From contig CACZRJ010000053.1 in assembly GCA_902783535.1 (NCBI GenBank), positions 1 through 12,942 on the forward strand: DNA of 12,942 nucleotides, written 5' to 3'. Position 1 is the stretch's first letter. Every line of letters starts with the position of its first letter. The notes below the pieces were generated by a model. The model saw only the letters and a program-made list of their open reading frames with translations, had not been told where the DNA came from and made no database searches. The position numbers and the translations under genes were made by a program. Below are positions 1-7,600 of this stretch, one piece after another. Origin of the DNA: an uncultured Ruminococcus sp. (GTDB lineage: Bacteria > Bacillota > Clostridia > Oscillospirales > CAG-382).

Positions 1-216
1 CTGAAGGACGAAGAGAAGAACATGCTCGTCTCCGGACTGCTGACCTATTCGTCCGGCGGCAGACAATTGCGCGAGTTCATCAGGACCGACAACCGCTTTA
101 CGGTCAAGGCGCTGTACCGGCTCGGCTACAAGTGGCCGATCACGGACGAGCAGTATCTCACCCGCGTCATCGAGGCGCTGGATTCGCTCGGCTTCTTCGA
201 CCGCGACGACATGTAA
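1..216 (+). CDS. C-terminal fragment of an unrecognised protein
   Basis: The reading frame is open from the first base and ends at TAA 214-216, so 71 C-terminal residues are visible and the start lies outside the window. I do not recognise a family. The visible part is charged and probably helical, and it ends in an acidic FFDRDDM tail. The segment from about residue 40, with alternating hydrophobic positions, could be a small winged-helix or helical cap, but that is only an impression. The STAS gene begins 46 bases downstream without an obvious promoter between them, so this gene is probably the upstream member of the same transcript. Codon use (G/C at third positions) matches its neighbours. 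Confidence 0.6.
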   Translation: MKDEEKNMLVSGLLTYSSGGRQLREFIRTDNRFTVKALYRLGYKWPITDEQYLTRVIEALDSLGFFDRDDM

Positions 217-222
217 GACATC

Positions 223-248
223 ACAATACGACAACACGACAATACGAC
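223..248 (+). repeat. Three tandem 8-bp units in the leader of the STAS gene
   Basis: Three head-to-tail copies of an 8-base unit, ACAATACG, ACAACACG and ACAATACG, followed by AC, fill most of the gap between the upstream stop codon and the GGAGG ribosome-binding site at 250-254. The middle copy differs by one base. Nothing else in the gap looks like a promoter. A repeat this short could change copy number by slippage, which would change the leader length, but it may also be chance. Confidence 0.6.
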
Positions 249-262
249 TGGAGGAATCTGCC

Positions 263-562
263 ATGGAAGCAGTCATCACAAAGGAAGAAAACGTCCTGAC
301 CGTCGCCCCGCGCGGCCGTCTGGACACCGTCAACAGCGCGAGCCTGAAGGAGGACATCGACAAGTCGGAGCCGAAAGGGCTTGACATCCTTTTGGACTTC
401 ACGGACGTCGACTATATCTCGTCCGCCGGACTGCGGCTGCTCGTCGCGCTGCAGAAGCAGGTGAACGAGACGGGCAACAAGCTGACCGTGAAGAATCCCG
501 GCAAGGTCGTCAGAGAAGTGTTCGCGATCTCCGGATTCAACAAGCGTCTGAACATCGTGTGA
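263..562 (+). CDS. STAS-domain anti-sigma-factor antagonist (SpoIIAA/RsbV-like)
   Basis: This 99-residue protein is a single STAS domain, the normal length for SpoIIAA/RsbV-type antagonists. The hallmark YISSAGLR stretch (about residues 51-58) is present. Ser54, two residues before the glycine, aligns with the serine that the cognate kinase phosphorylates in this family. In the known cycle the unphosphorylated form binds the anti-sigma kinase or another target, and a PP2C phosphatase regenerates it. The ATG at 263 is set by a GGAGG at 250-254. Its stop overlaps the start of the phosphatase/kinase gene by one base (TGATG), which implies translational coupling and that the two proteins are direct partners. 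No sigma factor is visible nearby, so the output is unknown. Cytoplasmic. Confidence 0.93.
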   Translation: MEAVITKEENVLTVAPRGRLDTVNSASLKEDIDKSEPKGLDILLDFTDVDYISSAGLRLLVALQKQVNETGNKLTVKNPGKVVREVFAISGFNKRLNIV

Positions 563-2688
563 TGAAGCTGAATATCCGGCGCAAGCTGCTGATCCTGACG
601 GGAGCGCTTTCCGCGGCCCTGATCTTCGCCGCGGTCTTCACGTCCTACCTGACCTTTTCCAGCATGTCGAAGAACGACATGTTCAAGCTCTGCGAAACGA
701 CGGCGGACGAAACGGCGGCGTTCCTGAAAGAGAAGTACAGCGGCTTTTTCGAAAAATACGCTTCGAAGATCATGGAGATCTACAGAAGCAACGTTTCTGA
801 GCTCGAGTCCGTGGAAAACCCCTACGAATCCTTCAAAAGCTACGAGGAACGCAGAGCGTACTACGAGCAGCTGACGCAGGACATCTTTCCCGCGACCTCC
901 GGTTTCGGCATGTCCTACGAATCGCTGGAACTGCGGAACAACTACATCTCCGTGGTGCAGCATCTCGACCTGATCCGGACCGCCGAGCAGATGGACGACG
1001 CCTTCATCTTCCTGTACGACAGGGAGCGGGGCAACATCGTATACCTGATCGACTCGACGAGCGACAACTCGCTGACCTACCACTTCCCCTGCAGCATCGA
1101 AAAACCGGAAGAAAGCTACCGGTCCCATCTGGGACTGCCGGAAAAAGGAAAGCCGGAGACCTTCTTCGAAAACGACGGCTGCAGCTCCGTGGACGTCCTT
1201 CTGGACGCGGAGGGGACCGGCACCGTCTACGTTTCCTTCGGACAGGTCGACGAGCGGCTCCGGTCCAACCGGAAATGGTTCGCGCTGTCCACGCTGTTCA
1301 TCATTTTCGGAGCGACGGTCGTCCTCGCCTTCTTCTATCTGCTGTTCGCCGACCGCCTGATCGTGCGCAACGTCAAGAAGCTCACGCGCGCGACCGAGTC
1401 CTTCACGTCCGGTCTGAACTCCGAGGAGGGCCCGCGTCTCTGTTCCGCCGGGGTCGATTCCAAGGACGAGCTCGGAGAACTCTCCAGAACGGTCGACCTG
1501 ATGCAGACGTCCATCCTCGGCTACGTCGACACGCTGGCATGCAAAACGGCCGAGGAAGAGAAAATGAAGGCGGAGCTGGACATCGCGGCGCGCATCCAGC
1601 GCGAGGCGCTGCCTTCCGGGGACTTTGAAACGGACAGACTGAAGCTGTCCAGTTTCCTGCGGCCCGCGAAGGAAGTCGGCGGCGACTTCTACGACTATTT
1701 CCTCCTCCCGGACGGACGCCTCTTCTTCTATATCGCCGACGTCTCGGGCAAGGGCGTTCCCGCCGCGCTGTTCATGATGCGCTCCAAGGAACTGATCAAG
1801 TCCCTCGCGGCCAGCGGAAAGGACCTGAAGACGCTCGCGTACGAAGTCAACAATGCGCTGTGCGAAGGGAACGCGGAAGGCCTGTTCCTGACGGCCTTCT
1901 TCGGCATCGCGGATATGGAGAACGGCAGACTCGAATACCTCCGCGCAGGGCACGAGCAGCCCTTCCTGAAGCGCGGGAACGCCGTCACGCGCTTTTCCGA
2001 AGAAGCCAATTTCATCATCGGCGCGTTCGACGAAACGACTTATGAAAGCGAATCCGAAAGCCTCGCCGAAGGAGATCAGCTGCTGTTCTTCACGGACGGG
2101 CTGAACGAAGGGATCGACAAAAACGAGGAAGCGTTCGGCTACGACCGCATCCGGGCAGTCATGGAAGGGCCGTCGGACAGGCTTCCGGAAAAGCTGTATG
2201 CGGCCCTGGAAGCGTTTACCGACGGCGAAGACCAGTTCGACGACGTCACGATGCTCTGTCTGACCGTAAAACGGGAACTGCACTTCACATTCAACAGGCA
2301 GTCCTATGACGACATCCCTCCGGTCCTGGACAAGGTCACGGAAGTCCTCTCGGACCGGGACGAAGACTGCGTCAGGCGTCTCGGCGTCATCCTGGACGAA
2401 CTGCTCAACAACTGCATTTCCTACGCGTTCGACGGAAATCCCGACCCGCACGCGGAACTGATCGTCCGTGCGGACGAGGAAACGGCTTTCATCCGGCTGA
2501 CGGACAACGGAATTCCGTTCAATCCTCTGGAATATGAAAACGACCCGCCTGCAGAAGTCGGCGGCGCCGGAATCGGGATCGTCCGGACACTGGCGGAAAA
2601 AACGGATTACAGACGCAAAAACAATGAAAACGTTTTGGAGATCCGTGCATCGCTGAACGGCAGCGGACCGGAAGCGGCCCTCGTCTAG
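562..2688 (+). CDS. Membrane sensor with HAMP, SpoIIE-type PP2C phosphatase and RsbW-type kinase domains
   Basis: This protein of about 708 residues probably contains both opposing enzymes of a partner switch. In order: TM helix (about 10-30), a roughly 205-residue extracytoplasmic sensor with no family I recognise, TM helix (about 240-262), HAMP (about 264-320), and a charged signalling helix ending AARIQREALP. The PP2C domain (about 355-570) has VGGDFYDY, ADVSGKGVPAALFM, AGHEQP, FTDGLNE and FDDVTML, so the metal-binding aspartates are present. The C-terminal HATPase_c_2 domain (about 575-695) has the N-box LDELLNNC, DNGIPFNP and the glycine-rich GGAGIGIV lid. It should dephosphorylate and phosphorylate the upstream STAS protein in response to an external cue. 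The ATG at 562 overlaps the STAS stop; an in-frame GTG at 559 is the alternative. The same domain pair is known in response-regulator form in Pseudomonas HsbR, whose partner is the STAS protein HsbA; here a HAMP membrane sensor replaces the receiver. Confidence 0.92.
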   Translation: MKLNIRRKLLILTGALSAALIFAAVFTSYLTFSSMSKNDMFKLCETTADETAAFLKEKYSGFFEKYASKIMEIYRSNVSELESVENPYESFKSYEERRAYYEQLTQDIFPATSGFGMSYESLELRNNYISVVQHLDLIRTAEQMDDAFIFLYDRERGNIVYLIDSTSDNSLTYHFPCSIEKPEESYRSHLGLPEKGKPETFFENDGCSSVDVLLDAEGTGTVYVSFGQVDERLRSNRKWFALSTLFIIFGATVVLAFFYLLFADRLIVRNVKKLTRATESFTSGLNSEEGPRLCSAGVDSKDELGELSRTVDLMQTSILGYVDTLACKTAEEEKMKAELDIAARIQREALPSGDFETDRLKLSSFLRPAKEVGGDFYDYFLLPDGRLFFYIADVSGKGVPAALFMMRSKELIKSLAASGKDLKTLAYEVNNALCEGNAEGLFLTAFFGIADMENGRLEYLRAGHEQPFLKRGNAVTRFSEEANFIIGAFDETTYESESESLAEGDQLLFFTDGLNEGIDKNEEAFGYDRIRAVMEGPSDRLPEKLYAALEAFTDGEDQFDDVTMLCLTVKRELHFTFNRQSYDDIPPVLDKVTEVLSDRDEDCVRRLGVILDELLNNCISYAFDGNPDPHAELIVRADEETAFIRLTDNGIPFNPLEYENDPPAEVGGAGIGIVRTLAEKTDYRRKNNENVLEIRASLNGSGPEAALV

Positions 2689-2740
2689 ACCGGCGCGCGG
2701 CGATCCAAAAAACGAAATACATGCAAACGGAGTATTAGAA

Positions 2741-4309
2741 ATGGCGACCAGGGAACAATTCGAGAAAATCTGCACTTTCAGTGATAACTACTACGCACCC
2801 AACACATTCCTCGTGAGGGAAAACCCCACCGGCGTCTATATCCTCTTCGAATACCAGTCTTCCTGGTACACCGGAGAAACGCTTACATATTTCCGTCAGG
2901 ACGGAAACACCGCCGGCGAAAACAATATGATACTGCGCCTGAAGCCGCTGTGCTCCCGCATGGAAGCCGGCCGTTATCCCAGATTCAGCAAAACCATGAT
3001 CCGGACCGTCGAGAGCATCCTTGCCTCGGGCGGAAGCAAGCCTTTTCTGGAACGGCTTTCCAGGGAAGCGTTTGCATATATCGAGGGACTGCGAAATGAG
3101 GGTTTTCAGGAAGCATTCGACCGCAAAGGCTTCATCGCGAAGTACGCGCTTCCTCAGAAGAGCGGGAGCAGTCTGATCGAGCTGTCCGCAAAACTCAAAA
3201 AAGAAGAACGGCTCGAATTTCTCGGATCCATGATGGCCGAAGGACTGATCGTGGAAGCGGATTTCCATAATCTGAGCGAAAGAAGGGCCCGGGAGACGGT
3301 CAACGTCCTGATCGAGGAAGTGATTTCCTGTACGCCGAACGGCGTCATCCGCGACGTGCTGCTCCCGTTCCTCGGGAGTTACTGCTATAACGGGTACCCG
3401 CGCTCGACGGCCGCCCTGCTTCTGGACAAATACAACGGCATCGGACTTCCGTACGAGCAGGTCGTCACGCATTTCGCCGCGACGGGAGAAGATGACAAGC
3501 TGTGCGGCTATCTGACGTTTTCGATCGGCAACGCGGAGCAGACGACTCAAAAATACAGGTATCCGTATGACGTTCTCATCGGTTTGTTCGTTTCGCACGG
3601 CAGACGGGATCTGGCGGAAAGGTTCGCAAAGAACCTCATCACCGTGACGGAAAACTCCGGAGCATACAATTATTGCGCCGCTTTCCTGGGAAAAGAAGCG
3701 GTCGACGAACTGATTTCCGGCGGAATGTTCCGGGCGCTTCATCCGACGTTTCACGGCGACAGGGAGATCACGCTTCCGGAAGCCGCGAACAAGCAAACGT
3801 CTGACGGGATCTCATACAGCGACTTCCGCGGCCTTCGCGGCATGGGAAGCCCCGAATGGTGGTATGATTTCCCGACAATGGCCGGTCTGGCGGAAAAAAA
3901 CAAATCGTCCTGCATGAAGGCTCTCCGGGACTATATGAAAGAGAATGCATATAATACCGCTCGCATGGACGGTCCGGATCAGGATCTTCTGGACATGGAT
4001 CCGTATCGTCGGATCGAAGCCTACACGACCGCTCTTGCCAGAATGAACGACGGATATGTGCTCAGATACTTCGCGGAGGAGTGGTTCGGCAACACAACCA
4101 GGCATCCGGAACTGTTCGCCATCCGGCTGAACAACGCCGCATTGCTGAACAAGAAGATCACGTTTGCCGAACCGTACGGAACAGACGGCACGGCTCCGGC
4201 AAAAAAGGAGCGGCCGGCCGCTCCCGCAGGCAAACCAGCACCGGCCGGCGCTGCCGATCCCGAACCGGTCAAACGGAAACGCGGAAGGCCGCCGAAAAAG
4301 CCCGTTTGA
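2741..4309 (+). CDS. Unrecognised 522-aa protein with a C-terminal AT-hook, partner of the SNF2 ATPase
   Basis: I do not recognise the main body (about residues 1-480). It reads as a mostly alpha-helical globular protein, with a Tyr/Trp-rich N-terminus around FEYQSSWYTGETLTYF and a segment LLPFLGSYCYNGYP near residue 210. No enzyme motif, signal peptide or membrane segment stands out. The last 40 residues differ: an Ala/Pro/Lys-rich, probably disordered linker and then KRKRGRPPKK (511-520), a classic AT-hook with the GRP core that binds the minor groove of AT-rich DNA. The start ATG has a CGGAG at 2728-2732. The phosphatase/kinase gene ends 52 bases upstream without a terminator, and the SNF2 gene starts 16 bases downstream behind its own strong ribosome-binding site. 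The inferred role is DNA-targeting or substrate-recognition partner of the SNF2 ATPase. Confidence 0.85.
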   Translation: MATREQFEKICTFSDNYYAPNTFLVRENPTGVYILFEYQSSWYTGETLTYFRQDGNTAGENNMILRLKPLCSRMEAGRYPRFSKTMIRTVESILASGGSKPFLERLSREAFAYIEGLRNEGFQEAFDRKGFIAKYALPQKSGSSLIELSAKLKKEERLEFLGSMMAEGLIVEADFHNLSERRARETVNVLIEEVISCTPNGVIRDVLLPFLGSYCYNGYPRSTAALLLDKYNGIGLPYEQVVTHFAATGEDDKLCGYLTFSIGNAEQTTQKYRYPYDVLIGLFVSHGRRDLAERFAKNLITVTENSGAYNYCAAFLGKEAVDELISGGMFRALHPTFHGDREITLPEAANKQTSDGISYSDFRGLRGMGSPEWWYDFPTMAGLAEKNKSSCMKALRDYMKENAYNTARMDGPDQDLLDMDPYRRIEAYTTALARMNDGYVLRYFAEEWFGNTTRHPELFAIRLNNAALLNKKITFAEPYGTDGTAPAKKERPAAPAGKPAPAGAADPEPVKRKRGRPPKKPV

Positions 4310-4310
4310 A

Positions 4311-4317
4311 AAGGAGG
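4311..4317 (+). promoter_or_regulatory. Strong Shine-Dalgarno that fixes the SNF2 start
   Basis: AAGGAGG lies directly after the TGA of the AT-hook gene (4307-4309) and 8 bases before the ATG at 4326. The SNF2 frame is open further upstream, to an ATG at 4164, but that extension would lie inside the AT-hook gene and encodes low-complexity Arg/Pro-rich sequence. The site therefore supports 4326 as the true start. Confidence 0.9.
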
Positions 4318-4325
4318 GCGGAAAC

Positions 4326-7300
4326 ATGTTTGCGAAAAGCATCAGAGAACTCGATCTGCGCGAGGTCGAACGCATCAATGAAACCTTCTGCAAACCCACG
4401 ATCGACGAACTGAAAAGAGGCGGCTACCGGATCTATACCGATTTCGACGTTTCGAAAAACGCCCTCGTCTACGGAGCGGTCGCAATGGATTTCAATACGG
4501 TCGCCCGGAACGGCGCGATGACGAAACTGTTTTTCAGCGTGGATTCGACCGGAAAACTCCTGTCGGACCTGCGGCCGCAGTCCGCGGCGCTGATCGCCTT
4601 CATCCGGGAATTCGAAGACGGGAAATCGGATGAGGAACTGGCCGGGCTGTACGGACAGAACTACACGAAAATCACGGAGACCGCCGGCCTGAGTCCGGAA
4701 GAGGCCCAGACAAAGCTGGAACAGAGAGAGGACTTCCGCGCGTTTCTGAACAAACTCGACAAGGAACCCGCGCCTTCCGCACAGGTGACCGACAGCAGGC
4801 TGAACGTCCTGATCGGTCTGAGCCTTGAAAACAAAACCGACGCCCGGGTCTCCGTGACCGTGATTTCGCAGAAGAAAGAATCGCCGGTCAAAGACCTTTA
4901 CAAATTTCTGAGCGGATTTTCGACCCGCGAGTCCTATCCGCTCTCCGCGAAGGAATCAGTTGTCCTGGAAGGGAGCAGTTTCGCGTCTCCTTACAATGCC
5001 GCGCTCCCCGTCCTTGCGTCCACCGCGCAATTCTACAAAAAGGCAAAAACGACGGACGTCGCGATCTCCTACGACCGTCTTCTGACTTTCCTCGACATCA
5101 TCAAAGAGGAAAGAGTGGAGATCAACGGGAAAAGAACCAAAATCAAAATCAAGGAGGACGTCTCCATCAGCGTCGGCGAAGACGGCGTTCCGTCTTTCAC
5201 GCCTCCGTTCCAATCGGCCGACAAAGCCACCAAAGTCGGGAAGGAAGGCGTTTATCTGTTCGATCCGAAAAACGGGGTCATCGAATTCCATGCCTTCCAG
5301 TCAAACGCCTCCGCTGCCACCTATCAGTATTTCCGCCAGAGAGGTCTGCAGAACTTCAGATACATCAGCGATCTCTTTTCCAAAGAACTGCTCCCGAAAA
5401 TCGCGCACAGCGTTCAACTGAAAGGAAGGAAGAGCGAACGCGCATTCGCCATCTCCCTGTATCTTTCCTATGACGATCAGGAGCGGCTGTCATTCAAAAC
5501 GGAATACCTGGAAAACGGAGAACCGGTGAAAAGAGACGGCATCGGCTCCGAATACGGAAAAAGCATCGCCGGCGCCTATCTGACCGTTCTGGAATCCCTG
5601 TCCGGGCTTGAAAACGGTGCGCTGACGGGCGAGAGGGCATACGCGTTTCTGAAGCGCGACCTGAGTCCGCTGCAGGGACTTTGTGACCTGTTCTGCGACG
5701 AACGTCTGAAGCCGGGACATGTGAAATCCTTTACCGGCCTGCGCGTCAGCGCGGACCGTTCCGGCGGCTATCTCGACCTGACGCTTGATCACGACAAATA
5801 CACGCAGGAAGAACTTTCACAGATCCTGCTCGCATACGAAAAGAAGAAGAAATACTATCTTCTCAAGGACAGTACCATCCTGCTCGACGGCGAGGAACTC
5901 TCGGAAGCCGGGTCGATTTTCCGGAACGGTTGCGTCCATCTGGAAAAAGCGCCGGTCTTCCACCTGTTCTCGCTGGACGGAAGCAAATTGAAGGTCCGCA
6001 AAACGGACAGTGCGAAGAAGGTCCTGTCCTCGGTGAAGGATTTCAAAGCGAGAGAATACTCCGTCAGTCCTCATTTCAGGGGCGATCTGAAGCCGTATCA
6101 GGCGGACGGCGTAAAATATTTGAAGACCATTTCGGAAAACGGTCTCGGAGCGATCCTCGCCGACGAGATGGGTCTTGGAAAAACGGTCGAGACCATCGCG
6201 TATTTCGCGGACGATCCGGACGGCCTGCATATGGTCATCTGCCCGAAAGCGGTCGTATACAACTGGGAAAGCGAGATCAGGAGATTCTCGGACCTGAAGC
6301 CTGTCGTCGTCGACGGACAGCGGGACAGCAGGCAGGGGCTTCTCGAATCGGTCCGGGAGACCCAGCAGAACGGGCTGAAGGGAAAAGGCAGAAAGAAAAA
6401 GGATGCGTACGCATCCGGAGGAATGATCCTGCTGACAAGCTACGACACCTTCCGCAGGGACGCGTCCCTGTATGAAGGGATCCGGTTCCGGAATGTCTTT
6501 CTCGACGAAGCCCAGTCGGTCAAAAACGCGTTTTCACAGCGTCACCAGGCGCTCTCTTCCCTGAACGCCGAGCACAGATTCGCTTTGACGGGCACTCCGC
6601 TCGAAAACTCGCAGATGGACCTCTGGTCGATCTTCGATTATCTGATGCCCGGTTACCTTCGCTCGATGCGCGAATTCGAATCAGGAATCGGGGAATCGGA
6701 GTCCACGCGGCGGATCGCCGGGCTGGTCAAGCCGTTCATCCTGAGACGTCTCAAAAAAGACGTCATCGAGGATCTGCCGGATCTGACCGAGTCCAACATC
6801 GTCATCGCAATGGACGACAGCCAGCGCGCGCTGTATCTGTCGACCCTGGAAAACATCCGGCGCAGCGTCGCTACGGACAGCCGGATCACGATTCTGGCAG
6901 GTCTGACCAGACTGCGGCAGCTTTGCGTCGATCCCGGCGTCGTCTTTGAAAACTACGAGAACATCACGCCGAAACTGCTGTACGGAAAAGACCTGATCGC
7001 GGAAAGCAACGCGAACGGTCACAAGGTCATTGTCTTCTCCAGTTTCAAATCGGTTCTCGTCCGTTACGCGGAACTGCTCCGGGAAGAGGACATCTCCTGC
7101 GGAATGATCACCGGAGATACGTCCGCGAAAGAACGGCTCTCGCTTGCGGAAGAATTCAATACCGGCGTTTCCCTTCAGGTCATGCTCGTTTCCCTGAAAG
7201 CGGGCGGCGTCGGGCTGAATCTGACCGGAGCGGACACCGTCCTGCTCCTGGACCCGTGGTGGAACCCGTCCGCGGAAGCGCAGGCAAGCGGACGTGCGCA

Positions 7301-7475
7301 CCGGATCGGCCAGAAGAACAATGTGACGGTTTACCGTCTGATCGCGAAGGATTCCATCGAAGAAAAAGTCCAGACGCTTCAGCAGATGAAAAAAGAGCTC
7401 TTCGATGCGATCGTCGAGGGCACAGGCGGCGCGAACAAGCTGACCGACGAAGACATCGCATACCTGATGAGCTGA
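4326..7475 (+). CDS. SNF2-family ATPase with a bacterial SNF2-associated domain
   Basis: This 1049-residue protein is an SF2 superfamily DNA translocase of the bacterial SNF2 (RapA/HepA-like) type. The C-terminal engine is complete: ADEMGLGKT (Walker A, about 612-620), ICPKAVVYNWE (Ia), DEAQ (II, 727-730), ALTGTPLENSQMDLWS (III), VIVFSSFKS (IV), SLKAGGVGLNL with LLLDPWWNP (V), and QASGRAHRIGQ (VI, 986-996). Before it, about residues 270-540 resemble the SNF2-associated domain (PF08455 type), most clearly at LLAYEKKKKYYLLKDS. The first 100 residues have the spacing of a SWIM-type N-terminal region but lack the Cys/His zinc ligands; that comparison is by eye. Proteins of this family use ATP to move along DNA and displace bound proteins; they lack strand-separating helicase activity. 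It shares a transcript with the AT-hook gene and ends just before a bidirectional terminator. Confidence 0.93.
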   Translation: MFAKSIRELDLREVERINETFCKPTIDELKRGGYRIYTDFDVSKNALVYGAVAMDFNTVARNGAMTKLFFSVDSTGKLLSDLRPQSAALIAFIREFEDGKSDEELAGLYGQNYTKITETAGLSPEEAQTKLEQREDFRAFLNKLDKEPAPSAQVTDSRLNVLIGLSLENKTDARVSVTVISQKKESPVKDLYKFLSGFSTRESYPLSAKESVVLEGSSFASPYNAALPVLASTAQFYKKAKTTDVAISYDRLLTFLDIIKEERVEINGKRTKIKIKEDVSISVGEDGVPSFTPPFQSADKATKVGKEGVYLFDPKNGVIEFHAFQSNASAATYQYFRQRGLQNFRYISDLFSKELLPKIAHSVQLKGRKSERAFAISLYLSYDDQERLSFKTEYLENGEPVKRDGIGSEYGKSIAGAYLTVLESLSGLENGALTGERAYAFLKRDLSPLQGLCDLFCDERLKPGHVKSFTGLRVSADRSGGYLDLTLDHDKYTQEELSQILLAYEKKKKYYLLKDSTILLDGEELSEAGSIFRNGCVHLEKAPVFHLFSLDGSKLKVRKTDSAKKVLSSVKDFKAREYSVSPHFRGDLKPYQADGVKYLKTISENGLGAILADEMGLGKTVETIAYFADDPDGLHMVICPKAVVYNWESEIRRFSDLKPVVVDGQRDSRQGLLESVRETQQNGLKGKGRKKKDAYASGGMILLTSYDTFRRDASLYEGIRFRNVFLDEAQSVKNAFSQRHQALSSLNAEHRFALTGTPLENSQMDLWSIFDYLMPGYLRSMREFESGIGESESTRRIAGLVKPFILRRLKKDVIEDLPDLTESNIVIAMDDSQRALYLSTLENIRRSVATDSRITILAGLTRLRQLCVDPGVVFENYENITPKLLYGKDLIAESNANGHKVIVFSSFKSVLVRYAELLREEDISCGMITGDTSAKERLSLAEEFNTGVSLQVMLVSLKAGGVGLNLTGADTVLLLDPWWNPSAEAQASGRAHRIGQKNNVTVYRLIAKDSIEEKVQTLQQMKKELFDAIVEGTGGANKLTDEDIAYLMS

Positions 7476-7540
7476 CCCGCAAACGGCCGCGGACATTCCG
7501 CCACCGGTCCGGAAGGGGTCGGCCTCGAAAGGAAACATCG

Positions 7541-7582
7541 AAAAAATCGCCTCCCGCGAATGCGTTCGCGGGAGGCTGTTTT
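7541..7582. terminator. Bidirectional intrinsic terminator between convergent genes
   Basis: A perfect 12-bp stem, GCCTCCCGCGAA (7549-7560) with TTCGCGGGAGGC (7565-7576), closes a TGCG tetraloop. On the plus strand it is followed by TGTTTT (7577-7582), ending the SNF2 transcript. On the minus strand it is followed by GATTTTTTC (complement of 7539-7547), ending the GGDEF transcript. The position, midway between two convergent stop codons, fits exactly. Confidence 0.92.
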
Positions 7583-7600
7583 CAATCTTTGTCTGCGGCC

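Noticed and set aside
2689..2740. A promoter or terminator between the phosphatase/kinase gene and the AT-hook gene
   Set aside because: I find no stem followed by a T-run and no convincing -35/-10 pair in these 52 bases, so readthrough is the simpler reading.
412..2775. A 787-codon open frame on the minus strand across the STAS and phosphatase/kinase genes
   Set aside because: It is antisense to two clear conserved genes. G/C-ending codons in the sense frame avoid TTA, CTA and TCA, which leaves the mirror frame open. The translation is Arg/Val/Glu-rich with no domain.
4164..4325. A 54-codon upstream extension of the SNF2 gene
   Set aside because: It lies inside the AT-hook gene in another frame and encodes low-complexity sequence, while AAGGAGG directly precedes the ATG at 4326.
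2741..7475. Assignment of the SNF2 pair to a known defence system such as DISARM
   Set aside because: No methyltransferase, phospholipase D, nuclease or DUF1998-type gene is adjacent, and there are no mobile-element marks. Defence stays only one possibility.
7476..7540. A small gene between the SNF2 stop and the terminator
   Set aside because: There is no start codon with a ribosome-binding site, and the stretch is too short for anything I could support.
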